In this document: positions 38,462 to 49,915 of the stretch, one piece after another
Layout: the number at the start of each line of letters is the position of its first letter
Numbering within the stretch: position 1 is the stretch's first letter
Origin: Carya illinoinensis
Lineage: Eukaryota; Streptophyta; Magnoliopsida; Fagales; Juglandaceae
Assembly: GCF_018687715.1 (NCBI RefSeq)
Contig: NC_056762.1
Location: 33,034,864 to 33,098,863, forward strand
Direction: 5' to 3'
Length of the DNA: 64,000 nucleotides
Program-made: the position numbers and the translations under genes
Notes under the pieces: generated by a model
What the model was told of the DNA's origin: nothing
Databases searched by the model: none
Seen by the model: only the letters and a program-made list of their open reading frames with translations

Positions 38462-38878
38462 TATTATATATTGATCACATCTAAACACTTTGAAAATATA
38501 GTTTCAAATATTCAAACTCTGCTTTCTCTGTTTTTCTCTAAGTTTCTATAGTGATCATGGCTCTGGATGATTTTTTTTGCCAATATTCTAAGAAAGTTTT
38601 TCTAATTGCTAGTGAAGGGATGAGTTCGATCTTATAATATAGTATCTTCCAAATTGTATAAAGTATTGCTAAGTTCAATAGATTCTTAAGAACTGTCTTA
38701 GATTTTGCTATTGTATAGCAGTTCGTTAACTTTTATAAATGTTTGGAAATTGAAAGTGAATGTCACTTGTTATAGAATAGCACTGGTCATGCTATTTTTT
38801 TTTTTTCCCCCCTTCTTTAGCTGATATTTTTCTTTGTTTGACTCATATTTGGATAATTTTTTTGCACTTTTCGTGCAG

Positions 38879-39043
38879 ACTACAAGGGTGAAGTGCTTTG
38901 ATGAGTACTGTATTACAAAAGCAGGGGAAGCCTTGGTGGGAATGAGAGTAGCCGCATATCTAGGTGTGTGGATCGCTAGCTTGAGGCCACTGGCATTAGT
39001 AGCAGGTCTCTATTTAGTGCATCACACTGAAATTTTGGTGTAG
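38879..39043 (+). other. possible orphan terminal exon
   Basis: Preceded by a long pyrimidine tract and a good 3' splice site (TTTTCGTGCAG at 38868-38878). An open stretch of 54 codons then ends at a TAG at 39041-39043. It reads TTRVKCFDEYCITKAG.. followed by a hydrophobic segment. I recognise no family, and no upstream exon joins it convincingly; everything upstream for 20 kb is transposon or repeat. It could be a gene relic cut off by the insertions, a non-coding transcript exon, or chance. Confidence 0.25.
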
Positions 39044-39351
39044 AATTTCTTGAAGAATTTCGAAGTTGCCTACTTTCAGAGAAACTACAGATAGTGTATA
39101 GGTTGTGTGTGATCTGCTTCCCCAATTCTGAAATGCACATGGGGACATTTGTTTTCTCACATTAAGAGCTGATTTATGTAGTTGGATTTTTTCCTAGCAA
39201 ACTTCTGAACTCCCAGGCCCAGCATTTTGCGCTTTAGATGATAGAATTAAATGCTCGGTCTGTCTTTGACGGTATCGAATTGTTGTGCGCTTTAGATGTT
39301 TTACAAAATGTGCTCAGCTGAGAAGAATTCTTTGGATTTGATAGAGAAACG
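39044..39351 (-). other. probable 3' untranslated region of the F-box gene
   Basis: About 300 bp of moderately complex sequence directly after the F-box stop codon on the minus strand. No frame of its own. The position suggests 3' UTR; no cleavage site could be fixed. Confidence 0.4.
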
Positions 39352-40650
39352 CTAGAAAAATAAGCAAAAATAACAGAGCGTTACAAACACAGCAACTTCA
39401 ACTGATACATAAAATCCGCCTATAAAGTTTTCCTGGAACTCCTTTTTCCTCATCACCTCTCTCTGCTTCTTCTCATATTGGCGATAACCCTTTTCAACTT
39501 CAAGGTGATTTGTACTCCTCAAGCAATCTAGAGCGTGATTCAGAGCCACCAAACTCTTACTTCCACCAACACTAGCACCTGTAATGTCCTCGATCTGCAT
39601 GCTAATTTCCCTCCAGTTTGGACGCCCACCACTTTCCGTTGGCTTGCATCTAATTATGATTTTGCATTTGGCCAACTTGTGATGCAGCAAACTGTCCTCC
39701 ACCGGTATAATGCTACCAGAATGAAGGACATAATCCCCATTAAAAGGCCAGCTCCTCTGTACTAAGAGTGGCTTCCAGCTTGAGAGATTTACAGTTGTGC
39801 CGTTTTTCTTGTCCAGCAGCACCCAACTTAACCTGAGGTTTTCCTCCAGCTCCTTGCTGTGATCATGTCTCAGATCTCCATTCTCTGCCACTGCCATGGC
39901 TAAAAGACCTCTTCTCTCTTCATCATTGGCATTGTGTCCGAGGTCATGATCCTCATCTTCGTTGTCGGCATACCCGAGTTCGCCTTCAAAACCCGTTCCT
40001 TCATCATTTTCCAGGCTCAACAGCTCTAGTTTAAATGGGCAATTTGAGTACCATCTGCGACAGTCATCGGTGCTCACATTCGGACTGCACTCACTACCTT
40101 TGTCATCGTTAGCATCCGTTGCTTGGGGGATGCCATCCATTACTTTGGAGAAAACGCAGTCCTTTTTGTAGAAAATGTCTACCAGCGATGCAAAATGAGA
40201 AGCAGAGACCTGCGTTTTAAGTTCTGGACATTTAAAGTTCTTCGGATCGGTAAAATGAATTGATTTTCCATGTGCTATTAGCGGAAAGGAGTTGGCATAG
40301 AACTTGTCGTAACCACCAATGGTTGCAGAGGAAATAAGAAGTCCGGCTTCTGGAAGTGCTGTAGAGGGCCAGGTAGAGTGACACAACTGCCTCCATAACC
40401 TTTGGTCTCGAGCGGCATCACGGAGGCCAGAACAGGCACATGCAGCAGCAGCCATTGTTAAACCATCAGAACGAGCCATGATATCTCCCAGGACGTCGCC
40501 ATTAATGTCGTTCAAATGACACACCGGATGCTCCATTTCTGAAAATATCTTCGAGAGCTCGAATGTTGGGCTGAAATCATTGGAGTAATCGAATGCCGAG
40601 GGGATAATATAGCTCTTTGACTCGATTAGATTAACAAGGCGAACGTGCAC
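39352..40650 (-). CDS. F-box protein, At2g27310/At2g36090-like
   Basis: Intact single-exon frame of 432 codons. An F-box of about 45 residues begins near residue 46 (LNDINGDVLGDIMARSDG, then AAAACACSGLRDAARDQRLW). It is followed by the WPST and GGYDKFYANSFPLI motifs I associate with the Arabidopsis At2g27310-like group. The middle is acidic (EDEDHDLGHNANDEE). The last 21 residues are hydrophobic (FYVSVEVAVFVTLCYFCLFF), possibly a tail anchor. F-box proteins link substrates to SKP1-CUL1 ubiquitin ligases; the substrate of this group is not known to me. The second Met (40536, residue 39) lies just before the F-box and is the more likely start, giving 394 residues. The first 38 codons may be 5' leader. 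Confidence 0.85.
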   Translation of the reverse strand: MHVRLVNLIESKSYIIPSAFDYSNDFSPTFELSKIFSEMEHPVCHLNDINGDVLGDIMARSDGLTMAAAACACSGLRDAARDQRLWRQLCHSTWPSTALPEAGLLISSATIGGYDKFYANSFPLIAHGKSIHFTDPKNFKCPELKTQVSASHFASLVDIFYKKDCVFSKVMDGIPQATDANDDKGSECSPNVSTDDCRRWYSNCPFKLELLSLENDEGTGFEGELGYADNEDEDHDLGHNANDEERRGLLAMAVAENGDLRHDHSKELEENLRLSWVLLDKKNGTTVNLSSWKPLLVQRSWPFNGDYVLHSGSIIPVEDSLLHHKLAKCKIIIRCKPTESGGRPNWREISMQIEDITGASVGGSKSLVALNHALDCLRSTNHLEVEKGYRQYEKKQREVMRKKEFQENFIGGFYVSVEVAVFVTLCYFCLFF

Positions 40651-40814
40651 CGAACGCGTGGATTAGTGTCCAAAATCAACGACAATCCTGCCGGCTGCCA
40701 TCTGGAAATAGCTTCCAGATTGGCCACTAGGCAAGTGCAGTACAGCTTTGCGTGCCGTCCCCGCAAAAATTCATGTCTTTATTGGCCGTTGAACTGGGAT
40801 GAAGGGTAACGTTA
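40651..40814 (-). promoter_or_regulatory. 5' flank of the F-box gene
   Basis: GC-richer than the DNA beyond it and contains a short inverted repeat (CTGGAAATAGCTTCCAG near 40701). Probable leader/promoter; no clear TATA box was identified. Confidence 0.3.
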
Positions 40815-40925
40815 TTTATAGTTATTTTTATATATTTTATTAATATAATTGATTTTATTATTTTTTTAATATATAATTAATTATATTAATAAAATATATA
40901 AATATATATATAAAAATAATTGTAC
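40815..40925. repeat. AT-rich palindrome (foldback MITE-like)
   Basis: The left arm (GTTATTTTTATATATTTTAT.. at 40821-40850) pairs with the right arm at about 40878-40919, apart from an AT insertion in the right arm. A small foldback transposon derivative is likely. Confidence 0.6.
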
Positions 40926-41155
40926 GTAAAGACTATATAAAATGATTGCAGAAAGAAATGAGACACTTTTAATAACTCTACAAAAATAGGAGATGATTAA
41001 TTTTACCTGTCAAAGAGCAAAAAATAATAATAATCAAATAAAATAAATAAATAATTTAAAGAAAGGTGAGTGGATGTATAATGAACTCTGGTTGGATTAC
41101 GATTCACAAGAATTATTAGAATATTTTATGAGTTTTGTTACGTATAAATAAAAGA

Positions 41156-41455
41156 GTTTTGTTATATATACGCACAGTTGTGCACTAATTTTTGTATTAA
41201 TATTAATTTATTCATATTTAAAATTTAAATTAATATTTTTTTAATAAAATCTATTTTTTAATTAATCACATCATATTAATACACAGATTAGTGTATAATT
41301 TTACTTGTAATTATATTTTTTGTAAATAAAATTACATATTAATCTACATATTAATACTAGTTTTTTTATATTTAAAATTTAAATTAATATTATTTTTACT
41401 AAAATTTATTTTTTAATTAATTATATTATATTTTATAACAGTTATACTTATAACC
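41156..41455. repeat. two adjacent copies of a ~150-bp AT-rich MITE
   Basis: Copy 1 is about 41156-41322 and copy 2 about 41322-41455. Both have the core ATTTAAAATTTAAATTAATA, a TTTTTAATTAATCACATCAT-like stretch and ends with ATTAATCTGTATATTAATA-like phrases. A third copy lies at 41878-42050. Confidence 0.6.
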
Positions 41456-41877
41456 AAAATTTTCTATAGTTTATCTGATGGATTTCTTCAATTTTAACAC
41501 GTAATGGATATTCATTTGGATTAGGTCCATCTTCCTACATGGCTGGCTTTTCGAGCCCAATGATTTGGACTTTTTATTTTTACGACCTTTTTAAGAGACA
41601 TCAGGGGTTATTGTCTATTGCCTATGAGTATGAACCAAACAACTACAGCTGCTAACATGTCATCTTGCGATAAGACTGCTTCAAATAATATCTAATAGAA
41701 AAGTAAAGAAAATAAAATAAAAGGTTCGTTTCTTTTGTTACACAATTAATTTTCCATGAAATTATTGTCAGTTCTTTATTTGGTCCTAATTAACATCATA
41801 AGTTTTATATATAACGTCGAGGGTGGCTAAAGTACAAAGTACAATATTTTTGTTCAATTTTGTGGTTCTTTTTTAAG

Positions 41878-42050
41878 TTTTACTATATACAAATATAGTC
41901 GCGTATTAATCCGTATATCAATACTGATTTATTTATACTTAAAATTTAAATTAATACTATTTTTAATAAAAATCTACTTTTTGACCAATCACATCACATT
42001 AATATACATATTAATGTAAAATTATGCTTGCAATTATATTTTTCCTTATC
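41878..42050. repeat. third copy of the ~150-bp AT-rich MITE
   Basis: Shares the core ACTTAAAATTTAAATTAATA, the CCAATCACATCACATTAATA stretch and the TTGCAATTATATTTTT end with the copies at 41156-41455. Confidence 0.6.
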
Positions 42051-42420
42051 TTTTATCAATGATTCAATGCATAAAAGTATAATTATTTTAGCTACCTCTA
42101 TTAGAATTCACAAAATCATAGAATCTGTTGGTTGATCCTAGATCTTTCTCAACCTTAAAGATTAGTTTAAGAGGTTAAGATTTTTCTCATATTTATAAAC
42201 TAACCATCGGCTAATTCCACAGTTAATATGAGACAATTCTAATAACATCTTCATCACAAATCGCCTCCTGGGTCAGAGCAGTGACAATTCATTTCTCTTG
42301 CAGATTATTAGAATTAAGATTGTTAGTAAGCTAGAACTCTGATATTAGTGTTAAGTGATTTTGAGTCTCATCTCATCATTTCGATTAGGTCCATCTTCCT
42401 ACATGGCTGGCCAAATTGTG

Positions 42421-42637
42421 TTTGGCCACTTGAAATTTTCATCTCAAACTCAAAATTATCATCTCATCATTACAACTTTCCCAAATCCTAATACAAAATA
42501 TAATAAATAATTCAACTTTTTCTTAACTTTTTTAAATTTTAAAATAATAATAATATTAAAATTTAATATTTTAATATTTTATTTTAAAATTTAAAATTTT
42601 CATCTGAAAATTCTTAGTGACCAAGCAGAGTTTAAAA
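42421..42637. mobile_element. MITE, GTTTGG-type
   Basis: The left end (GTTTGGCCACTTGAAATTTT) and the complement of the right end (GCTTGGTCACTAAGAATTTT) form an imperfect inverted repeat. The interior has the same AT-rich core as 12261-12465. Confidence 0.65.
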
Positions 42638-43254
42638 TATGAGATTTTTTCTCATACTTATAAACTGACAACCAACATATTCCACAACTGATATGGGACA
42701 ACTACAACAAAATCAAATTCATAAATTAAAAAAAAAAAAAAGTTCTAAACAATTATAATACCTATTAGTTTTCATTATACAATTTTAATTGCTTTCGAAA
42801 GTCAAGAGTCAAACGCTCAAAGCAACTTAATTGATAGTTTCATCTACAAAGAAAATCATTTCAAATTTCAAAATACCTTTTTATTGCAATCTTTTGAATT
42901 AAGAGATTCTCAAATAAAGAAGTAATTACTAATTATTAAATGATATCTAAATGCAAATAGGTGATATTTATATTATATTACAAGAAAAAATCTATTTATC
43001 ATCTTTTTTCTAATCATTTTATGATATGTCATTAGATAATATATTTACAAGTAAAATTTAATTATTAGTATCCAATCATCTAATACTATATTATAAAATA
43101 ATAAAAATTAAGATAATAAATAACATCAATCTATTTACAAACTACCTAACAAACTTTTCCTCAACTAAAAGATGGTGACATATTACATAGGTGGGGTGCT
43201 TTAATTTTCAAACCATATGATTAAATAAAAGAAAAATATATTAGCATATACAAT

Positions 43255-43870
43255 AGAGTTCATCTACACAACCACCTACTGTTCACACAACCCCTGCACT
43301 CCAGCCTACGTGGCTTTTGTTTTTTTTTTCTTTAAAATTCAAAATGGCAGTGTTTTTTACATGGGTTATGATTCAATTTCCTCCCTCCCAACATCCTCCT
43401 CACGCGTTCTTCTTCAGTTGCTTCTTCAGAAAGCTTCCCCGGCGTTCTCTCTAAACTCGCCCTATTGTTGTTCTTTCGCCGGCATCACCGTCACCCTCTG
43501 GCCAGCCCGTGCTGCTCCTTCACTCCGGAATCGAGTGAGAGAGGGAGAGGGAGAAGAAGAGGAGATTTTTTATCTGGACAAGAAATTTTCTAGGTGAGTA
43601 GTGAATAAATTTTCTCGGCATGCGTTCGTGGTTCTAGCTGGAGAAGAAATTTTCTAAGGTTCAGGTGAGAAAGAAGGGGTGAGATAGAAGAAGAAGAAGC
43701 CGTCGACCGAGAGGAAGGAGTTGAGCAAGAGATCAGAGATGGTCTGAGGGAGAGCCGAACGACGTCGTGAGAGGGAGGAGGACTAAGAGAGAGCGTTCGT
43801 AGATGGTTTGAGGAGAATGAAGCGTTCGGAAATAGGTCTAAGGATAATGACGCTGGATTTTACTGACTGA
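43255..43870 (+). other. leader-like segment with a splice donor, origin unknown
   Basis: A pyrimidine-rich then purine-rich stretch with a 95-codon frame (43310-43597) of no recognised family. A consensus splice donor (TTCTAG/GTGAGT) lies near 43592. The phrase AAGAAATTTTCTA is repeated around 43580 and 43650. It resembles the leader of a transposon or gene transcript, but nothing downstream continues it. Confidence 0.3.
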
Positions 43871-44500
43871 TTTGAAATTGGGTGATAAAATCGTGACGTG
43901 GTTCTAGACCAAATTTGCCATATAAGAAGTGTGGAATGCGTTTGGAAAACGAGAAGTTGAGTAACTTTTTTGTATACAATATGTGTTCATATCATGCACA
44001 CGTTTTAAAAATATAATAAATTTATAATACACGTAACAAAAAATATATATGATTTTTTAATAATAAATACAACTATTTCAACTCTTATCATTACTATCGT
44101 GAAAAACTTATGCCTGACAACCCGCAGATAAACGTCCTTATGAATTAAGTGTAGCAACGACGGGGTGTGGCTTTAAGGACGGCCACGACATGTTGCAGCT
44201 TTGAAAGGACATGTTAGTCAACAATAATAAATCAATAATCAGAACATACCATCTCGATTGAAGATAAAGTTGAACTCTTCCTTCTTAACTGACAGATTGT
44301 CAATCATTACAAGATATTCAATATCTCTTCCACATAAATCCTTCCTGTATCAATGGTGAAAAATTCGTCATATCAAATCCCTTGTCAGAGGCATTTCCCC
44401 CACCACCCTGACCAGATTCTTGTGTACCTTTTTTTCTTTTTAAATAAGCAGATTCTTGTGTACTTGTATAATAATTTTTATATTTTTAATTATTATAGGT
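43871..44500. other. AT-rich intergenic DNA
   Basis: No gene or repeat end recognised. Confidence 0.5.
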
Positions 44501-44681
44501 TTTAGAGTAACGTTAGTCGTTAGATATTATAATAGAATGCGTAAATATTATTTAAATTTTTTAAAAAGTGGAATAGATTATTAATTTTTATTTTATTTTA
44601 TAGGTTTTATATTTATTTATTTTTTAAATTTAATTATATAACATTTGTGTATTTAATAATTACAAATATCATTACTCTAAA
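44501..44681. mobile_element. 181-bp MITE with TTTAGAGTAA inverted ends
   Basis: The left end is TTTAGAGTAA and the right end TTACTCTAAA, a perfect 10-bp inverted repeat around AT-rich sequence. A CATTACTCTTT phrase near 59100 and 59155 may come from the same family. Confidence 0.65.
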
Positions 44682-46610
44682 TTTTATATTTTATCTATCA
44701 AATTACCAAAATTTAACACTTTTTTTTTTTTTTTGTACAGAACTAAATTTTAGGCCCTTCATTAAAATCTAATTATTTAAATTGTATCACATTGCACGTC
44801 GCTCGTTTTCATTGATCTAAACGGATATGATTGAATTGGCCGGAGTGCATATGACAATTCTATAGTTTAAACGTGCAAGTAATGTGTGAATTTTGCTAAT
44901 TTGGACTTTGGGGTGCAAAGTATGAAAAATATGGTAGCTTAATTGTTAAGATCTACATTGTTCACATAATGCTATAAGAAAGACCATAAGTTATATATTA
45001 GGGATGGCAAGAGCTCACAAGATCCATGAATCTAACTCAACACTAAATTAACAAATTAGGATTCGATATAAATGAAGTCGGGTCAAAAGGAGTTAACTCA
45101 TCAAGACGCTATTAATAAAAACATCAACCCATTTAACCCAAGAACTACTTGTAATAACTCGTTTAATTTTATTTCAAAATTATAATTTTATTATTGTAAT
45201 ACTACTATTTTTCAATATGTTTGTGCTTTTATTATTAGGATTGTAATGTTGCACCTATTCTCATATCTTTTATTCATGAGCTTGTAATATTGGTTTTCTT
45301 ATATGTTAAAAACTGAAAAATATTAATATTTTTTGTCAGTGGTGTAACGTCTATCTTGGTGGTGGGATTTAAATAAATAATTTTAGAAAATTATTTATTA
45401 AAACATTTCTTATGCCTTGTAAATCCTTCGTAAAGAGCTAAACGATTTACAAACATTTAATTAACTCTTATCACTTTTTCTTTAAACAGTGTACACTGTT
45501 ATGTCTCGTATGTTAGAGTTAGCGGTCTTTTGGATCCAAATCCCACTCATGGCCACACATTGAGAATCATTTTTAGTAACAGGGTAGCACTAGGTGCACT
45601 ACTAATACTATTTATCAAGCATTGCAATCAACCCAATCCATTATTACCTTCATTTATTTAGTCATGACCGTTATGTAGTTTCATATATCAAAATATTCAT
45701 TCATTTCATTTACTTTCATTCATTCCTTTCAACCCTTTCATTTTCATTCTTTTTAATCACCAATCCATTTCATTTAACAAATATCATTTCATAGAATTTT
45801 TTAAATATCCTTTCATAGCATCATTTAAATTTCATTTAATTATCATTTCATATTGTCATTTAAAATACCATTTCTTAGCTTTATTTAAATATATTTTCAC
45901 CACATCATTTAAACATCATTTCTTAGCATCAAACATAAACCTCAACCTTCATGGAAAATAAAGGCAATAGCTATTACATGTAGCATCCATCTCATATGTA
46001 TATAACTACTCTTGATGTGCATAAATAGGGGCTGTCAAATAAGGCCATTACATACACATACCTTAAAATATTATTACTTAGCATACTTTTATAAACATCA
46101 TTTCATTTTTATTTATTGCATAAAAAAACATTTCACATCAAAAGTTTCATTTTCATATAATTTAGAAAATTCGATAAAAGTATTAACATAATACTTACCT
46201 AGATTTCATGCTATTATCATTTCATGTAGTTCATTCATGTGTGTGTCAGATGATAACTTGCATGCATATATAACTTTACATCATTTCCTTTTTAAGTGTA
46301 TATGCAACTTAAAATTATAAATGCATAAAACTACCATTGACTTATATTCCCTTCACTTAGACCCATTCAAGTCACACTTCTAACACTTGACATTCAACTT
46401 AATGTCCTTATACCGTAAAGTGAATCAAGATCCACACATTCTGAGATGGTTGTTTACAGCTGAGTAGGGCCATTTCGCGTGGCCAGAAATAGGGAAAAGG
46501 GAGGGAGATATGGTGGAGGAGTTAGGTTGTGGCTTGGAAGAGACTGTCAAGACTGTGGGCGGAAGACAATGGTTGAGGGCTGGTGATTGGCAACTGGGCT
46601 TGTCGTGCAC

Positions 46611-46674
<64 letters not shown>

Positions 46675-48240
46675 CTTTTGAGTTAGGCATAGACGAGTTG
46701 GGTTGTTGGAGTGAGGGAAAAGTGAAAAGAGGGAGGCAGAGGAGCTCTCGGCAACAAACGGTGCCATGCCATGGAGGATGGAGGTGGCAGAGCCCTAATC
46801 TAGAGAGATACAAAGAAAAGAATGGAATGGAGAGATAAATCTGAGAGAAGGTGAGTGAAACCTAGAAACCGAGAGGGGTGAGAGAGGGGGGGTCACCGCA
46901 AGGCTTTGTGGCGGAGGTGGCTAGTGGTGGCACTGCTGACTGATAAGGAAAAGAGGGAAATTTGGAGGGAGATACAGAGAGAGGGACAGCAATGTCAAGG
47001 GAGTGAGGAGCCGTGGGAGAGGAGGGGGTGGTTGGCTTGGGATGTGCGGCGGTACTACTCACGGTGGCTTGTGGTGGCCAAAGTGGGCGAGAGAGGTAGA
47101 AATTAGGGAAGGTGACGGAATGACCCTTGGGCGGGGGAGGAGAGAAGGAGAAGAAAGAGAGGGATTGTGGTATGGAACAACTAATCTCTGCCCTACATCT
47201 TTGGATTGATTTAAATTTAATGGCAGAGATAAATCTAACTAAAATAAAATACTAATAGAAAATAAAAAGTATAAATAATTGAAAAAGAAATACACTAAGT
47301 TTTAAAACCAAACTTTTATTCTTTATCTAAAAATAATAATCTTCATCATAAAATAAAATGATGAGTTTTAGTAAATATTTCTAAGAGATATAAATCCATC
47401 CAAATAAATAGAGTTTTTAACATAAAATAAAATGATGAATATTAAATAATATTCTTAAAGAAATAAAATCATTTAAATATAATGAATTACTAAAAATATA
47501 TTTTATTTTCGAGGCTCCAAAATTTAAGAGGCTTACTTCAATAATTAGACTTGGTTCAATAACACTAACAATACCTAATTTAAAATAATTTTTTACTTTT
47601 AAAATATTTGGAGGGTTTTAAAATAGTTGGTTTAATTTAAAAATTATCCTCTAGATTTAAAATAAACATTTGAGATTAAATACGATTAGACGGGACTTAT
47701 AGCCAACTCGAGAGGAAACGAGAGGTTAGTCACAACTTAGTTTAATTTTTGTGTGAAAATATATTAATTAGGTCAAATGAGTTGTACATGTTAGATCAAC
47801 TATTAAAATAAAATAAGTTGAAATGGACCGTATTGTATTGACTCTCTTTTCATTGATTGTTAAAAAGATTAAAACATGTCGTATCGTATCATCTGTCATT
47901 TAAATAGATTGTGTTAGGATTTGAATGTATTACTCGTTTACTTTAATGGATCATGTTCAAGTTAACCCATATAATCGAATATCTATGACTTGACACTGCA
48001 CAAAGTACATGTAGTTTTTTCTTTAACATTATTGAGCAAGAAAAGTCCCATATATATATATATATGAACTCCTTTTCATGGGCAACATAAACATTGTACT
48101 AAAACAAAGGATGGTACAGAAAGTGGAGGAAGTGAACCCCAATAAATTAATACAGAGCAATAAAAGAAAAGTAAAGTGAGAAATAGTTACAAGAACCTGG
48201 TCCCATGTTTTCTATGTGCAATCCAATGACTATTGAAAAA
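44682..48240. other. unassigned repeat-like region with a GA-rich core
   Basis: No supportable gene. 45640-46200 is a low-complexity stretch of repeated CATTTCATTTAA-like phrases. 46440-47180 is strongly purine-rich and includes (GA)29; it resembles an inverted LTR or transposon leader. The outer parts (45000-45200 and 47750-47990) share AACTCATTTAACCC/GGTCAAATGAGTTG-like phrases in opposite orientation, so they could be two halves of one disrupted element. No terminal repeats or duplications could be fixed. Confidence 0.35.
46614..46671. repeat. (GA)29 microsatellite
   Basis: 58 bp of pure GA. The Ser-Leu and Glu-Arg frames across it on both strands are artefacts. Confidence 0.97.
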
Positions 48241-48249
48241 GTAGTGGTT

Positions 48250-49191
48250 CTACACAACACACAACACTACACCTAGAGGGGGGTGAATAGGTATAATCCA
48301 ATTTTTATAACCCTTTGAAAATTGGTCAACTAAGCAGTTAATAAATGAATCAAATAACACAAATAATCAACACATGATTTTGATCATGAAGTGGAAACTC
48401 ATTTGAAGAACATTTTCAAAATCTAAAACCACTCCGGGTGTAAGACACCACGTCAAATCCACTATAGAAATTTTAGTTTGTTATAACCAATTTAGAGACA
48501 CTCACAAAACCTTTGTAGTAGTTAAACTTGACTTGCAACACCACAAGTGACCAACTTGATCTCTACACGCATGTAGTGTCGGAACTCTGACCTTTCTATA
48601 GCTTTCCATGAGAATCTCTTGATCTTTGCATCAACAGACAGCAGCTCTAGACTCTTCCGGCCAACAAATATGTTTACTTCAAAGGACTCATGTAAGAGTT
48701 GATTTTGAGTGTGTTGTGATGGAGAAGTGTTTATCCAAGAGAGAATCAACCAAGTGGGGGAGAGGTTGCTCTAAAAAGTTCTTGGAGACCCTTAGGGTTT
48801 TTGTTCTGATTCTCCACATATAGAATAGAAGTTAAGCTGTTCTATTTATAGTTCCAATCAAAGGAGGCGCTTCAAAATCCTAAATTGTACGTGATCTGGA
48901 ACATTGGCTCGAGCGAAGTATTGAGTGAGGGTTGAGCGGCACACTCTGCCTGAGTTCGCTCGAGCTCAGTGTCGAGTGGCACACTTTGCCTGATTTCGCT
49001 CGAGCTTAGTGTCGAGTGACACAATTTGCCTGAGTTCGCTCGAGCACCCTGTCGAGTGAGGGTCGAGTGAAGACATCTGTTTTGACCAATAACGAGCACA
49101 CTTCAAGCCTTTTCGCAACAACATTTGTTACAACACTATTTTACACAGGTTTTCACAAAAATATGCCAATACACTCATTTTTCCTTCAACA
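48250..49191 (-). repeat. probable Copia LTR with internal tandem repeats
   Basis: On the minus strand the sequence GCCAAAGGGGGAGATTG is a typical polypurine tract, and it is followed by an LTR-like start TGTTGAAGG at 49191. About 48905-49070 holds three imperfect repeats of about 55 bp, each with TTCGCTCGAGC and GTCGAGTG. The left boundary is not fixed. No partner LTR is intact; CGAG-rich repeats at 52680-52930 may be the other one. Confidence 0.55.
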
Positions 49192-49206
49192 ATCTCCCCC
49201 TTTGGC
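49192..49206 (-). promoter_or_regulatory. polypurine tract
   Basis: Minus strand reads GCCAAAGGGGGAGAT next to the presumed LTR start, the usual junction at the 3' end of a plant Copia element. Confidence 0.6.
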
Positions 49207-49655
49207 ATTTCTGTGACAAAACCTCTAACTTATACATATGACTTAATCCTAACACACCCATCACTAGATCCATATTCTTGAACATGTTGAAATATTTCTG
49301 CACATACTTAGCAAACAGTTAAACATACCCATACACATATGCACAAAAACGTGTTTGCAATTCACAAATCATAATTCATGAATATTCATGTCAAGTACAA
49401 GTTTTAGAAAAGAAATATTTCATTAAGCAACAAATCAGAAATTGAGTTTAAGAACCATTAGTCAAACAATAGCAGCTAACATGAGATATAAATCAAAAGA
49501 CACAATCAAAAGCTGTTGTTCAAAAAAAAATATGTTATTAACACTGTGTTACTAAACAACTAATACTCCCACTGAGTTAGTACAAGTAACACTCCACACT
49601 CCCCATGAGTTAGTACTGTACTACTCTCCCTTTTTGTCACAACAGGCAAAGGGTC
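49207..49655. other. non-coding 3' part of a Copia element
   Basis: Lies between the polypurine tract and the coiled-coil fragment. It contains near-duplicate phrases around ACTCCCACTGAGTTAGTAC and CTCCCCATGAGTTAGTACTG (49563-49620). No frame of note. Confidence 0.45.
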
Positions 49656-49915
49656 TCAATCATCACCATCTGTATCCTTATCATCCTCATTAAGTTGCCC
49701 TTCGATGTCGTTGAAACGTTGGGTTACAAACTACTGTAGGTTATCAATTTTAACATCGAGGCTGTGGACTGTAGCATCTATAGTATCAAACCGGGCATTA
49801 AGACGGGCTAGATACTCAAGAACCTGCTGAAGGCTGGGCTCAGTCGAACCGGAGGCTGAAGTGGACGGTGCCGAGGTAGACGGCTGATAACTGGATGGCC
49901 GACAGCTTGAAGGCT
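49656..49915 (-). pseudogene. retroelement coiled-coil ORF fragment
   Basis: On the minus strand the frame reads LQQVLEYLARLNARFDTIDA, a heptad-like pattern, with a stop soon after KIDNLQ and a final stop at 49656-49658 after an Asp-rich tail. It resembles the coiled-coil end of the accessory ORF in some large plant retroelements. It is out of frame with the neighbouring Copia sequence, which joins it near 49915. Confidence 0.4.

Larger units (their letters stand above)
36028..38550. mobile_element. solo-LTR-like insertion in repeat copy C
   Basis: Compared with copy A, about 300 bp of extra sequence interrupts the repeat: 36028-36237 plus 38467-38550. It begins ATTGGAGCATCAAAC and ends CTCTAAGTTTCTATA, and the ending resembles Copia LTR ends. 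Terminal TG/CA and a clear duplication are missing, so the ends may be eroded. The gag-only retrotransposon at 36238-38461 is inserted into it. Confidence 0.45.
40926..43254. other. AT-rich intergenic DNA with MITE copies
   Basis: No coding frame. Apart from the small repeats listed separately (41156-41455, 41878-42050, 42421-42637), I see only AT-rich sequence. A short duplicated phrase, TTAGGTCCATCTTCCTACATGGCTGG, occurs near 41520 and 42385. Confidence 0.5.

Noticed and set aside
40537..40650. N-terminal 38 codons of the F-box frame as real protein
   Set aside because: Not accepted as certain. The F-box begins right after the Met at 40536 and I know of no conserved extension; kept in the coordinates but flagged.
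46522..46838. Ser-Leu and Glu-Arg repeat frames on both strands
   Set aside because: Produced by the (GA)29 tract; no conserved sequence around it.
45001..47990. hAT-type element split by an LTR insertion
   Set aside because: Only short, weak inverted phrases support it; no terminal repeats or 8-bp duplication found, so left as unassigned.
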